From NCBI GenBank assembly GCA_963575745.1, contig CAUYUJ010000891.1, positions 760,165 to 824,164 on the forward strand: a stretch of DNA of 64,000 nucleotides. Reading direction: 5' to 3'. Positions within the stretch are counted from its first letter, which is position 1; each line of letters opens with the position of its first letter. Shown here piece after piece: positions 10,596 through 21,211 of this stretch. The notes under the pieces are model-generated. The model was not told the DNA's origin. It ran no database searches and worked only from the letters and a program-made list of their open reading frames with translations. This DNA comes from Prorocentrum cordatum (taxonomy: Eukaryota > Sar > Dinophyceae > Prorocentrales > Prorocentraceae). Position numbers and translations under genes: made by a program.

Positions 10596-11678
10596 ATGCC
10601 CACGCTCTGGACCCAGCAGCAGTGGAATGCAGGATGGGCCTGCAGACGGTGCCTCATCCACATCTGGAACGTGGCGCCCGGCACGCTCGATCGCATCCTG
10701 GACCAGCACTCCGCTAGTGTTTACCCCATCGCACCCGCCAAGCGCGCAGCAACAGCAGAAGTGCAGGAGGAAAGCTACGACATCAGTGTCTACCTCCCCC
10801 CAACTGGCGCCAACGCAGCGGCCAAGGACACGTATTCAAGGCAATCGGCCACATGGGACGAGCTCACCCCCAACGGCAGGAAGCACGACAGCGGCGCAGG
10901 AGAAAGCAGCGAACCAAACAAGGTCGGACGCGACATCAAATCCCTGTTCCCCGACGTGGCCCCGCCAGAGTGCCCCGTTCTACCAACCCACTCCACCTTC
11001 AGGCTCACTGGGGTGGAGTCCGACGGCCCCGTTCGCTCCTTGGTGAAGTACCTGCTGGAATGGAACCATTCCGTCTACAAATGTTGGGCTGATTTCGTGC
11101 AGCGGCACGGTGCAGGCATCTCGGGGGACAAAACCGACGAGGGGTCGTGGCCCACAGCACGTCTGCTCCTTTTCCTGGGAATGATCTACGAGGATACGAT
11201 CCCGAACGACTGTCACCCCCCCGACATCTCATGGGACGGGCAGCGGGCCGCAGTGGCCCGAGTGGTCTACCACCTAATGACATCCAACGGGAAGTACCAA
11301 GACAAATGGGACAGTTACGCTGCAATCCTGACCGAGCAGAGAGGTCAGTGCCCCCTCCGACAGCGGATCAGCACACTGCTGATATTCCTCATGGGAATTG
11401 ACCACGCCGCCCTGGCCTACGGTACCATCACCGTCCTGGCCAATCGGGACCCACGCGAGGCAGGCACAGGCTCCTCAACGGCGGCTGAGTCCCCAGCAGC
11501 AGCCTGGCTGAACAGAGCAGGCGAAACCGATGCCCCCCCCCGGCAGACAGCCTCGGACCTGCACGGGAGGACACCTCTGTCCGTGCTCCCAGAGCGACCC
11601 CCCGTGCTACAGGAGCAGACGGGGGGTGTGACCCGCAGACAGAGGAGAGGGCCCAACCAACCAGGCAGGCAGAAGTGA
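10596..11678 (+). CDS. ORF1 of unclassified element, unknown protein (360 aa)
   Basis: Uninterrupted 360-codon frame from an ATG. The middle (about residues 120-270) is rich in plausible helices with conserved-looking stretches such as SLVKYLLEWNHSVYKCWADF, LLLFLGMIYEDTIP, AAVARVVYHLMTSNGKYQDK and ISTLLIFLMGIDHAALAYGT. The N-terminus has a CRRC pair and the C-terminal ~70 residues are proline/arginine-rich. Amino-acid balance and lack of repeats argue for real coding sequence. No catalytic motif or known domain is visible. It lies between the two ~280-bp direct repeats and just upstream of ORF2. A structural or capsid-like role in a mobile element is possible but is only inference from position. 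Confidence 0.55.
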   Translation: MPTLWTQQQWNAGWACRRCLIHIWNVAPGTLDRILDQHSASVYPIAPAKRAATAEVQEESYDISVYLPPTGANAAAKDTYSRQSATWDELTPNGRKHDSGAGESSEPNKVGRDIKSLFPDVAPPECPVLPTHSTFRLTGVESDGPVRSLVKYLLEWNHSVYKCWADFVQRHGAGISGDKTDEGSWPTARLLLFLGMIYEDTIPNDCHPPDISWDGQRAAVARVVYHLMTSNGKYQDKWDSYAAILTEQRGQCPLRQRISTLLIFLMGIDHAALAYGTITVLANRDPREAGTGSSTAAESPAAAWLNRAGETDAPPRQTASDLHGRTPLSVLPERPPVLQEQTGGVTRRQRRGPNQPGRQK

Positions 11679-12975
11679 AGGCGAACCGGATGGGATCGAC
11701 TGGGGCGGGGACGGGGACAAGAAAAGCGAGTCAGACACAGCCGAGGACCCGAGCCCGGCGGTCAGCCCAACCCCGGTGGCGGATGAGGGAGAAGAGGAAG
11801 GTCCTGACCCCCTCAACCTCTTCCCGGACCCACCCAACAGGCCCGACGCCTGGTCCCCATGCGATCGGATCGTTGATCGGGGCGCCATCCGTGTTGTCAG
11901 GAGCGCGAGAGACAGCCCACAAAGAGCAGGCAGCGCAACCTGGAGCATCAGCGACACTAGGGGCGACCGGGCCCTCAGCCGCGCGAGCGGTGACAAGGGC
12001 CGCCAGCGACCCGCGTGGAAAGACACCAAGGACGGGGATGGCCGTGCCACCAAATCCCCAAGAGGCGACCCAGCGCGAGTGCAGATCTGCGAGGCGCCCT
12101 GGAAGGACGCAAGGACCACGCAGCCACCCCCAGAAGACCCAAACGACCCCATGGGAGGCATCCCCATGCACATGTGCCCCGTTACCGATGCTGACGCTGC
12201 AAAGAAGGAGCCCGTGCAGGATAAGATGATACGCCTGCAAAAGACGCTGGGTGGAGCGTTCAATGGAGTTTGGGCCGCATGGGTGAAGAGGGCCGCCCTG
12301 GGGCAGGGGATCAGCGGAAGCGAAAAGCACGACCTTAAGCGGGACACAATTCAGTCGCGCAGCGAGTTCTTCCAGGCCTGGGACGACGCAGGGCACGACG
12401 CCTACAAGATGGACAGCGACCTAGGGCTCAACGCCCACTGGCCGTCAGTCAAGGACAAGCACATGAAGCTCATGCACCGCGAACCCCGAGCCCGCGCTCA
12501 ACGCGGGCCCGACAGCAGCAGTGGACCCGCCCCATGGGCGGCAGCGGGCAGGTCAGCCACGGCGGCGCCCGCGCATGATCGATGGGCAGGTGCCGTCGGC
12601 TCTGCCCCCCCCCCAACCGGTGGCAGGACTGGCAGGAGTGAAACTCCTGGGGCCACCAGAAAGCCCCGTGGACGGAAACAGACTGGAAAGGAAAAGGTAA
12701 GCGTTACTCCCCCGGGGGGGACGATCGATACACAGACAAGCGCGCCCGATGGTGGGGCAGGGAGGACTCGTGCGCCCAGGGCTAGCAGGGCCCAGTCAGC
12801 CTGTCAGCGCACCCCCAGCCCCCCTGGCCCGTCGCCTCCGCCTCCCCCCTTCCCCTCCCCCCCGCCGCTCCCCGTCGGGGAATGCTTCGCCTCGCAGCGC
12901 CCGGCCTCGGCCGCAATGCCCTGGGGCAACTCCCGCTGGGGCGGGGGTCTCCCCACTTCTCACCCAGGGCGCTGA
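11632..12975 (+). CDS. ORF2 of unclassified element, unknown protein
   Basis: Open from just after a stop at 11,629-11,631, overlapping the end of ORF1 in another frame. The first ATG is internal, so the start is uncertain. The N-terminal half is acidic/proline-rich (VADEGEEEGPDPLNLFPDPP). A compact helical region near 12,180-12,480 holds DKMIRLQKTLGGAFNGVWAA, HDLKRDTIQSRSEFFQAWDD and HWPSVKDKHMKLMHREPRAR. A strong donor-like GGTAAGCG at about 12,695 follows KQTGKEK, after which the frame becomes low-complexity proline/arginine, so coding may end or splice there. No known domain. ORF1 and ORF2 may be one frameshifted product. Confidence 0.45.
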   Translation, partial: PADRGEGPTNQAGRSEGEPDGIDWGGDGDKKSESDTAEDPSPAVSPTPVADEGEEEGPDPLNLFPDPPNRPDAWSPCDRIVDRGAIRVVRSARDSPQRAGSATWSISDTRGDRALSRASGDKGRQRPAWKDTKDGDGRATKSPRGDPARVQICEAPWKDARTTQPPPEDPNDPMGGIPMHMCPVTDADAAKKEPVQDKMIRLQKTLGGAFNGVWAAWVKRAALGQGISGSEKHDLKRDTIQSRSEFFQAWDDAGHDAYKMDSDLGLNAHWPSVKDKHMKLMHREPRARAQRGPDSSSGPAPWAAAGRSATAAPAHDRWAGAVGSAPPPTGGRTGRSETPGATRKPRGRKQTGKEKVSVTPPGGTIDTQTSAPDGGAGRTRAPRASRAQSACQRTPSPPGPSPPPPPFPSPPPLPVGECFASQRPASAAMPWGNSRWGGGLPTSHPGR

Positions 12976-14089
12976 ATTGCTAGACAGCCCGCGCTGGAGA
13001 AATGTGCCCCTGCCTGGACATCTCACCCGCCTTCGCAGCTGGGCGGCCCCGGGACCGCCTACTTCGCTGTCCCACGGCGACAGCCACTCACCCTCGGTGA
13101 CAAGGGGCGTCAGCAGATGCACCCCCCCCTGCGCACCCCCTTTGCTGTCCAGCCGCGACGGCCACCCACTCTCGGCGGCAGGGGGAAGTCGATTGAAACA
13201 GCCCCCCCCCCGCACGCCACCCGGCCGGGAGTCCCAGGCCCCAGTTCTGGCAGCTTCAGCTCCGGCGCGTATAGCTGCGGCACAAGAAACCCCCACGAGG
13301 CGCATCCCGCTGCTGGCTCACTCCAGCTGGGACCTCAGCGGCGAGGTACTGCCACCCCCCACGATGTAAATGGTGGTTTGCGGCGCTCAGCTGCGCCCCC
13401 CTCATGCGCAGGTGCTCTCGGCGAGTGGCAGATAACGATATTAATGGTTTCTTGCGGCGGTCAGCTGCACCCCCCTTTCCTCAGCGAAGGTGCTCTCCAC
13501 CGGTTGCAGCCACCCCTGGGCGCACCAGGTGACTGACGACGCCCCCCGGCTCGGCTGCTGGCTGGCCGCGGTGAGAGGCGTTGCGTCCCCCGCCGCTCCC
13601 CATGGCCCGGTGGACGCCCCCTGCCCGCGCCCTCGGGGCCCGCCCGCGGCGGCCGTGATGGCCACGTCAGAAGGGCCCTCCCTGGCAGGCAACGCTGACG
13701 TCTCCACCCCATGTGCCGACCCGCAGCAATGTCGGCGGTGCTGCCTCCCGTCGGGCCTCTTCGCGGCAGGACCCGGCGGCGCGTTGGGCGGTCGCTGGCT
13801 CCCATCGGCACTGGGAGTTGTGCTCCGGAGGGCCTGGCTCTGGTTTGCGCAGCCGCCGCACAGCCTGTGGTTTCCCCCGCGCACCGTCTCGGCCGCCAGC
13901 GGGCCCATCCGCGCCAGGCGCCGGACTCGGCGCGCCTTGGTTGCCGCTGGCCCCCCCCGGCTGGGCGGAGGATTCCGAGGACAGAGCGCTGAGTGGTTCG
14001 GCCTTCCGCGCTCGCGTAGCCTCGTGTTTTCCACCGCGCTCAGCCCGGCTCCCCTGGTCAGTAGTTCGGCGCGGGCAGGTGGCCTGGAT
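12976..14089. other. GC-rich interior of the element, with a ~65-bp duplicated segment
   Basis: No convincing coding frame. Segments at about 13,367-13,430 and 13,443-13,507 are related (ATGGT..TTGCGGCG.TCAGCTGC.CCCCC, then CAGGTGCTCTC versus GAAGGTGCTCTC), and a weaker CGCTGTCC...GCGACAG echo lies at 13,040-13,170. Confidence 0.45.
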
Positions 14090-14362
14090 TTTGGCGCCGC
14101 ACCGGCGATTCACTCCGCTGCATTCGCGCGCTCTGCAGCTTGTTTACTTCGGCTCACGCTGCGGCGCCTATGTGCGTTTGCTTGTGAATTTAGTTCATTG
14201 TGTCCTGTGCATGTGCAACTGCGCACTTGCTGTGCAGGTGCGAACTGGCTTGCCAACGTGGCGGCTGTGCTCGCAAATTCGCACCGTGCCGCATCCCGGA
14301 CGCCGCTTCCGCTCCTTGACCGTTGCCGTGGAGCCGCCGAGCAAAAAAAGTATCCCCACCAG
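14090..14362 (+). repeat. Direct repeat, right copy, of the unclassified element
   Basis: Related to 10,090-10,376 along its length and ends with AAAAAAAGTATCCCCACCAG. It lies ~4 kb downstream of the left copy in the same orientation. The visible divergence is far too high for a recent LTR element. Confidence 0.6.
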
Positions 14363-15520
14363 GCAGGGAATGGTGCTGCGTCGCATTCGCTGAGGTCAGG
14401 TGCCCCCTGGCCTGCTCCTGGCTGGCGTCGGCCCCTACTGATGGCCGGAAGGTTCCAGCGGGTTTCTCGCTACTCGGTTTACCTTGCGGCACTTCGACCT
14501 CGGGTTCGGCAAGCGTGGCTCTGCACGCTCGTTGGCCGACGTTATCCTGCGGACTTCGCGTTCGCCAAGTGTTACAGTTGTTACTGCCGTTTGCAGTATT
14601 GTCGGTGATGAGGTTGCCCCTCTTCACTCTTGCGCCGACACGATGTTTTGGCATTTGTGTCGCCTGCTTCACGGATGTCGTCTAGGTGTGCCTGTCGGCT
14701 TAGTTCGTCTCTCACGGTGCTGTTTGCCTGACTCACACCGAGCGATCGACCTCTGCCTGTTTATGGTCGCGCCGCCGCGCCTTTTTGGCTGCGCTTACTT
14801 GCTGGTCGCCACCGGGATTTCCAACGCCGCCGGGCTTGGGAGCATCGGTTCTTGCTGTCCTTCTGAGTGGCTGCCCGCTCGCGCGCTTCGCTTGCCTTTC
14901 TTTTCCTGCTGCCTTGTCGCGGCCCGACTAGTGCTCGGACGGATTTCGACCCGCCACGCGAACCTGTTGGCAAAAAAAATATCCCCACCAGGCGCTCCGG
15001 TGCCTTCGGTCGATTGGATCGGTCCCACCCGGTGCGCTAGCGCCCGCCCGCACCCCCCGCTCCGCGGCTGCGGATTCGACGCCAGTCGTCGACGGCGTCT
15101 GGCGATCCGGACCTTGGTCTGTTGAGCGCCTGCACGTGAGTTGGTCGACGCCTGGCGGCGCGTGTGATACGCCCGCTAACCGCGTGACCAAACGACTGTT
15201 GGTCGTGGGCCCTGCTCCTCGTGGTGCGTCTACGAGCCAGTGGCCACCGACTTCCAGCACGCCCGCGGTGTCGCCCAACCAGAATTCCCCGCCATTTTGG
15301 CGTTGCACCCCGCGTGGCGGCTTCCCCCCAGTCGACGGCGCCCTCCTCTGAGCGACAGCGAGGCCCGCCTCCTGTTTGTTCCTCCCTCCGCTGTCCTTTC
15401 GTTGCCTCCCCTCCCCCCTCCTGTTGCGCAATTCGCTCGTAGCCCGCATCCTGCGATTCTTGGACGGCGTCCGGCGTATCCCGGTGCGCTTGCGATCAAA
15501 AAAATACTCCCACCAGCCCA
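14363..15520. repeat. Partial copies of the repeat end motif at 14,971 and 15,498
   Basis: AAAAAAAATATCCCCACCAG (about 14,972) and AAAAAAATACTCCCACCAG (about 15,498) repeat the terminal motif, each preceded by a short related GCGAACC.GTT or GGACGGCGTCCGG segment. The intervening ~0.5-0.6 kb is GC-rich with no recognisable protein. Confidence 0.45.
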
Positions 15521-15639
15521 TTCAAAAACCCTGCCCATGAGAGCTGACGGGAAAATGAGTGAAGAGACACATCTAGGAAAACAACGCGAGCAACCAGGGT
15601 GAACCGAGAGATCTCTGGGAGCAAGGGGGTGGCCTTGGA

Positions 15640-16480
15640 AAGCCTCTTCGGGACATCCCTGGGGGCCGCGTTGGGGCGAGGGGAAGAGGAGGAGGAGGAG
15701 GAGCAGGAGGAGGATGAAGACGAGGAGGAATAGGAGGACGAGGTCGCGGATGAGGACGAGGAGGACGAGGACTAGGCTGGTGCTGTTTCTGCTAGTGTTC
15801 TTTGGGAGTTTGGGGGGCCCTCTTGGAACCCTCTTGGTAACCCTGGAAAGTTTCTTGGGATCATCTTGGAGGTCATCGATTACAGCATGTGGGTCCCCAA
15901 CTCAGCTCACCTTTCAGGAGCCGGCAACCCGTTTGTTGGGCTCTCTTGGAGCGCTCCTGGGCGTTCGTGGAGCGGTCTTGGGGCCGTCTGAAGTATCTTG
16001 GGAACCATCTTGAGCCAGCTTGGGATATCTGGGCCATCTTGGAGGTCATCTTGGGTTGTCAGAGGCCGCTGGGGGCCTCTTGGGGGCCTCTCGGGTGCAT
16101 ATTGGGGCCCTCTTGGGACCCTCTTGGAGCCCTCTTGGGGTTTTCTTCTTGGAAGCACTGGAGCGCCTCTTGGGGCCATCTTCGAGGCGATCGGTCAAAG
16201 GAAGGAAGCTTCCGATCGAGGCCCCCCCTTCGGGGGCCACGATCCTCATAATGGGGTGTCCAAAATTGGCCCTCCCAGGGGCCGAAAAAAGGCCCTCGAA
16301 CGACCCGCGAACCCCCCAAAAAGTCCAGGGGAGAGGGTGGGAGGAGGGACAAGACGCCCTCCCCGCCCGCAAACCGTCTCGCTCACTGTCAACCGCCCTC
16401 CCGACACATGCGTGGCACCCGGACCTGGCCCGAGCCGCAGCAAATTCAGCAGTCGTCTTTGGATGGGCAGCTAGTGGGGG
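15640..16480. repeat. GAG-rich tract and degenerate 11-bp array
   Basis: A GGA/GAC-rich stretch (about 15,675-15,775) is followed by many copies of a unit near GGCCCTCTTGG (about 15,800-16,170). The complementary wording CCAAGAGGGCC appears at 46,786-46,877 and, more degraded, at 49,258-49,425. No gene. Confidence 0.6.
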
Positions 16481-16715
16481 CGAATCCACAGCCGCAGCCG
16501 CCGCCTCCGCCGGCGCCGCCGCCCGCCGCTGCCGCCGCAGCGCCGCCGCCGCCGCCGCCGCTGTCCGCCGCCGCCGCCGCCGCCGCGCCGCCCGCCGCCG
16601 CTGCGCCGCCGCCGCCGCCGCTGCCGCGCGCCGCCGCCGCCGCCGCCGCCGCCGCAAAGCCGTCGCCGCAGCCGTTGCCCCCCCCCCGCAGCCGCCGCAG
16701 CCGCCGCCGCCGCCA
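16481..16715. repeat. (CCG/GCC)n low-complexity block
   Basis: Almost only GCC, CCG and GCT triplets over ~230 bp. Poly-Ala, poly-Pro and poly-Arg frames on both strands follow from this composition and are not gene evidence. Confidence 0.85.
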
Positions 16716-16984
16716 AGTGTACTCTGTATCGTTTTTTGTAGGGATGGTGGGGGGAGGCCGCATCGGGTTCGCTGCGCAGGCTCCGAATTTAGAGGCAGAG
16801 TGTGTTTCGTATGGTTTTTTACAAGGGATGGTGGGGTGGGGCCCTCATTGGCTCGGGTTGGCTCCCAGTCGCCTGGGGGAGGGGGTGTATATTAATAGGG
16901 AACAGTGATTAAGCCCCTCCCCGAAGGGGAAGAGAAGAGGGGTTTTCGGGAGTGGAAAGGAAGACCATAGTTAGACCACCTACG

Positions 16985-17165
16985 CCCAGAGGGCTGGCTG
17001 ACGTCGGAGGTTTGGGAAGCCTCCCAGATGGGTTCAGCCAGAGTAACTAGACTGGGTCGGAGGATCCAGCCGCATCGCCGACGCATCGGCGATGTGGTTC
17101 GATTTGGAGCCCGATTTTCTCCGCGACGACGTCGTCGACGCATCGCCGACGTCACCGATGCGCAG
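16985..17165. repeat. Hairpin repeat H, copy 2, with flanking repeat
   Basis: GGGAAGCCTCCCAGATGGGT and CAGCCAGAGTAA echo 9,998-10,028 (GGGAAGACTCCCAGATGGGA). It is followed by GCCGCATCGCCGACGCATCG and TGGAGCCCGATTTTCTCCG, related to 9,335-9,425. Confidence 0.55.
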
Positions 17166-17850
17166 TTGTTCACCGTTTCCGGCCTCGTGGGGCCCTCGCC
17201 GGACCCCATGTCCGACAGCTGAATGCCCTAGCAGAGCGCCCTCATAGCCGCAAAGCTAATGAGGCGGGTCGAGGAGTAGGAGGTCGGCTATAGGGATCGG
17301 GGGCGAGAACACGGCCACGCTCCCTTCAGTTTATTGTCTGGACCAAACATGTAGCGAGCACTGAGGCGAGAGCACGATTCTTAAGTACAGCGGGGGCGCG
17401 CTTCGAGAAACCATCTAGTTTTCGTCAGGGTACCCTGGATTGTTTCTCTTCGTGCGCTGCGCGGTGACTTCCCGCGGCCGTCAAAGGAGCTGCTGCGTTC
17501 CGGGTTCCCTGCTTCCCCTAAGGTGCACCTCGCGCGCGGGTTTTCAGGGTTGGGTTTTTATGCGAGGGTCTCTGGCGACCGCGCCCGCGCCGTACATTGT
17601 GAGGAACCCTCCAGTGAGAAACGGCTGCCGAGCCGCTGCCGAACCAGACGGCCTCGGGCTCCCCTTCCCCCCTTTTGGGACTTTCTGTGGTCCTTCAGAG
17701 AGTCAGGAGCCCTTGGGCATCGACCCCATGGGTACGCACTGTTTTTTTTTTGAGGAGGAGGAGGAGGAGGAGGAGGAGGAGGAGGAGGAGGAGGCGTCCT
17801 GCGCGGAACGTACCCCTGCGACTGCGCATCCACGGGACCGCGCCCGGGAC
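17166..17850. other. No recognisable gene; (GGA)n at 17,752-17,795
   Basis: Mixed sequence with a pure GGA array giving poly-Glu or poly-Arg in plus frames. Nothing else supported. Confidence 0.4.
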
Positions 17851-18238
17851 CCTCGACACCTGCACCTTCCGCATGCCTTCCGCGCGGCAGGCGCCGCGGC
17901 CGCCGCGGCGGCGGCCGCCGCCGCGGCCGCGGCACGGCGGCCACTGTGGAGGCCGCAGCGGCCGCGGCCGCATCGTGGCGGCACCTTCCGCGGAGAGGTG
18001 CGTCAGTATCGTTTAACCGATCCCTATCTCCATCCCCATCCACATCTCGAGCCCCACCGTCTCCCCCCCTCAGATGGGATGTGCCACTCGAAACCCGAAG
18101 AGAGCAGCCCAGATCCCCGTCAGGGGGGTAAATCGGTCAGTGGAGCCCAGCCCACGCTGGCGGGGATGGGGATCGGTTAATCGAACGATGCTCAGCGGCA
18201 CCTTCCGCGGAAAGGTGCGGAAGATGCAGGTCGAGGGA
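17851..18238. repeat. GC-rich fold-back element I, copy 1
   Basis: The left end CCCTCGACACCTGCACCTTC is approximately complementary to the right end GGAAGATGCAGGTCGAGGG. Inside, 17,983-18,045 and 18,160-18,222 form a second inverted pair: GGCACCTTCCGCGGA, then ATCGTTTAACCGATCCC on the left and GGGATCGGTTAATCGAACGAT on the right. A GGCCGC-rich core lies at 17,890-17,980. Related copies are at 57,013-57,158 and 43,917-44,100. Confidence 0.7.
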
Positions 18239-18277
18239 GATCCGGACCGCGAGGGCTTGGGTATGTGTCAACTGCAC

Positions 18278-18456
18278 GCAGGGGTGACCTTTCGCTGAAG
18301 GGACCTTGTGGTCGGGGCCCAAGGGGGGGGCGTCCGCCGATCGCCGAACGCGACGCGGCAGTAGCGTTTTGCGCGCTTGTGTGTGGCTGCCCCGCGGCTC
18401 CCCCAAAAAGCCGCGCACCAAAGGTAATTCTTGCCCAGGGTCTCTCTTGCGTGCAG
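18278..18456 (+). repeat. Element C (introner-like), copy 1
   Basis: Left terminus ACTGCACGCAGGGGTGACC, right terminus ending TCTCTCTTGCGTGCAG|TCGA. Compared with copies at 21,212 and 34,276 the donor position here is GC (GCAGGGG) instead of GTAAG. Shared interior: TTTTGCGCGC, CCCCGCGG, AAAAAGCCGCGCACCAAAGG, GCCCAGGGTC. A coding-like segment follows immediately. Confidence 0.75.
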
Positions 18457-18620
18457 TCGACTGGATGCTCTCGCCGCCCGTGAGGCTGCTGCTGCTCGAG
18501 ATGTGCAAGCCGCCCGACGCCTGCAAGCCGCCCGAGGCTTGCAAGCCGCCCGCGCAGACGGCCGCCCCGTCCTGGCAGGGCTGCACGCTGCCAGCGGGCG
18601 CCCAGGCCCGTCGAGCACGC
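18457..18620 (+). CDS. Possible exon between element C and a (CTC)n intron
   Basis: Starts right after the element C acceptor and ends before a consensus donor GTAAGCTCC at 18,621. The frame reads VDWMLSPPVRLLLLEMCKPP and goes on with a short repeat, KPPDACKPPEACKPPAQ. Clean acceptor and donor make this a plausible exon, but the proline/cysteine repeat could be low-complexity noise. No upstream or downstream partner or product is identified. Confidence 0.35.
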
Positions 18621-18750
18621 GTAAGCTCCTCCTCCTCCTCCTCCCTCCTCCTCCTCCTCCTCCTCCTCCTCTTCCTCCTGCTCCTCCTCCTCCTCCTCCT
18701 CCTCCTCCTCCTCCTCCTCCTCCTGTGACCTTTCGCGGGCGATCTTTAGC
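18621..18750 (+). repeat. (CTC)n array, possibly within an intron
   Basis: Begins with GTAAGC followed by ~100 bp of nearly pure CTC triplets and a possible acceptor CTTTAG near 18,750. This resembles the (CTC)n intron candidate of the DUF179 gene at 47,345. Confidence 0.6.
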
Positions 18751-19265
18751 CGTGGGAAGCAAATCTTGAGCAGTGGCGAGGCGTCCTGGCTTTCCCAGGG
18801 GCCCGTCACAGAATGTTCCGAGAACTCGTGGTGTGTTGCGCGACATGCTCTCGGAGCGTTTCTGGCAGAGACCGTTTTGTTTCAGCACATCGGCTTTCTG
18901 TTCTAAGAGCATGGTTCTTGCTCTTCGAAAAATTATGGGTATCTGAGAGCATGTCTTGTGTTGGCTTATAGGAATGCCGGGACGGTTTGTCCCTGTTCCA
19001 AAGTAAGACCCCCTCCCCCTTCGGATGAAACAATATCGCAGCCGCACCCCTGAAGTGTTAGCCTAGCACTTGGCGCCCACTGGCCCCTGGAGCCATTCTG
19101 TCACGTGGTCCAGTAAGGACCCGCTCGGGCGCAGCCGCGCCATGCGAGCGGTGCCACTTGGGCCTTCACGAGAGTTCCCGATGCGATGTCCAGTATGTTA
19201 CCACACCATGGTCGAATGGGTGGGGGCAATAAGCATTGATTATCTTGCACAGGGTGTCTAGAGCT
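18751..19265. other. No recognisable gene
   Basis: Mixed sequence of lower GC than its surroundings. No repeats or coding frames could be supported. Confidence 0.35.
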
Positions 19266-20870
19266 CCGACCACTTTATCACGGCACGGCACCCCCTCCAT
19301 CACCCACCCATTCCACCAGCCAGCGTGCCCCCAGCGCGCCCCGTCTCCCCCACCCCATCCCCCAACCCAGCAGCCAGCGCGCCCCCGACCCTTTCATTTC
19401 GGCACGGTACCCCCCCCATCCCACGCACCCCTTCTGCATCCCCCCCACCCACCAGCCAGCGCGCCCCCTCCGCCCCGACCCTTTTATTTCGGCACGGCAC
19501 CCCCCACACCCACCCAGACCACCATCATTCCCCCCCGCCCACCAGCCAGCGCGCGCCCTCCGCCCCGACCCTTTTTATTTCGGCACGGCCCCCCCGCATC
19601 CCGTGAGCCCCCCCCTGCATCCCCCCCACCCACCAGCCAGCGCGCCCCCTCCGTCCCGACCTTTTTATTTTGGCACGACCCCCCCCCATCCCACGCGCCC
19701 CCTCCGCATCCCCCCACCCGCCAACGCCCCCTCCGGATCCCCCCCACCCACCAGCCAGCGCGCCCCCTCCGCCCCGACCCTTTTATTTCGGCAACGGCAC
19801 CCCCCACCCATCCCGCGCGCCCCCCCCCATCCCATCCCACCCGCCACCAGCGCGCCCCCTCCGCCCCGACCGTTTTATTTCGGCAGGGCCCCCTCCCCAT
19901 CCCGCGCGCCCCCTCCGCACCCCCCACCAGCCAGCGCGCCCCCTCCGCCCCGACCCTTTCATTTCGGCACGGCACTCCCCCCCTATCCCGAGCGCCCCCT
20001 CCGCATCCCCTCCACCCACCAGCCAGCGCTCCCCCTCCGCCCCGACCCTTTTATTTTGGCACGCCTCCCCACACGCACCACACACACACACACACGCACA
20101 CGCACAACGCACACGCACACGCACACGCACACACACACACACACACATCCCCCCCGCCCACCAGCCGGCGCGCCCCCTCCGCACCCCCAATCCCGCGCGC
20201 CACTCTGGATCCCCCCCGCCCGCCAGCTAGCATTTTAATTCGGCACGGCACCGACCCCCCCATCCCGCTCGCATTCTCCGCATCGCCCCGCCCGCCAACC
20301 AGCGCGCCCCCTGCGCCCCATTTTTTTGTACGGCACCGCCCCCCCTCCCATCCCGCACGCCCCCTCTGCATCCCCTCACCCGCCAGCCAGAGCGCCCCCT
20401 CCAGCCCCTTTATTTCGGCACGGCGCCGCCCCCCGCATCCCGCGCTCATTGCGGACCACCCACCCACCAGCCATAGCGCCACCTCCGCCCAGATCCTTTT
20501 ATTTTGGCATGGCACCGCCCCGCCCCGACCCCTCACTGCAGGCCCTCCGCATCCTCTCACCCACCAGCTGGCGCGCCCCCCCCGCCCGCGCTCCCTCCGC
20601 GCCCCCCCCACCCGCCAGCCAGCGCACCCCCTCCGCCCCGGCCCTTTTGAGTCGGCGCGGCACCGCCTCCTCCGCCCTGACACCTTCATTTCGGCACGGC
20701 ACCGCCCCCCCCATCCCGAGCGCCCCCTCCGCATCCCCCCATTCACCAGCCAACGCGCCCCCCTCCGCCCCGACCTCTTTATTTCGGCACGGCACCGCCC
20801 CCCTCGAGTGGCCCCTCCATCGCCCCATCCACCAGCCAGCGCGCCCCCTCCGCCTCCTCCCCCATTCCTT
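19266..20870. repeat. C-rich minisatellite, ~80-100-bp units
   Basis: Roughly eighteen degenerate units with CACCAGCCAGCGCGCCCCCT, CCGCCCCGACC, then TTTTATTTCGGCACGGCACC and a poly-C/CCCATCCC segment. A CA/CACG dinucleotide stretch lies at about 20,070-20,150. The 659-codon plus frame over this region (Pro/Ser/Arg repeats) is produced by the array. Confidence 0.9.
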
Positions 20871-21210
20871 TCTTTGCAAGAGCCATGGCACGCGTGCCAC
20901 TTGTTTGTTGCGGCTTGGCGCGGTGCTACATATATCGCTCCGCTGAATCCGCCTTGTCGGATTATGTATCTTCGTTTCGGTGCTAACGATAACACAGGGG
21001 GTGTGCTCTCATTGGATTCTCCCTGCTATTGCGGGCCGACACGCGACCTTCCAGAGAGGGGCTCGTCTTCGAGGGATCGAGAGTTAGCACCTCTTCTTCG
21101 GCGGAACGATGGTGGAAGGCGACGGAAGCAAAGCGAGGCCGCCTCCGCCGGCGGAAGGCTGGCGGAAGACAGCGGAAGTAAAAGACAGCCTCGTTCAGAG
21201 ATCGACTACA
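20871..21210. other. No recognisable gene; GGCGGAAGG-rich segment
   Basis: About 21,110-21,190 contains CGGCGGAAGGCTGGCGGAAG, echoed at 45,850-45,930 and more weakly at 1,215-1,260, suggesting another dispersed fragment family. Confidence 0.4.
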
Positions 21211-21211
21211 C

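Noticed and set aside
10120-11046. 308-codon plus frame overlapping ORF1
   Set aside because: Ser/Pro/Thr-rich shadow of ORF1; its start lies in the direct repeat.
13490-14608. 372-codon plus-strand gene
   Set aside because: Crosses the right direct repeat of the element and has Ala/Arg/Pro/Cys bias without motifs.
16020-16895. 291-codon plus-strand Ala/Arg protein
   Set aside because: Built from the GGCCCTCTTGG array and the GCC/CCG block.
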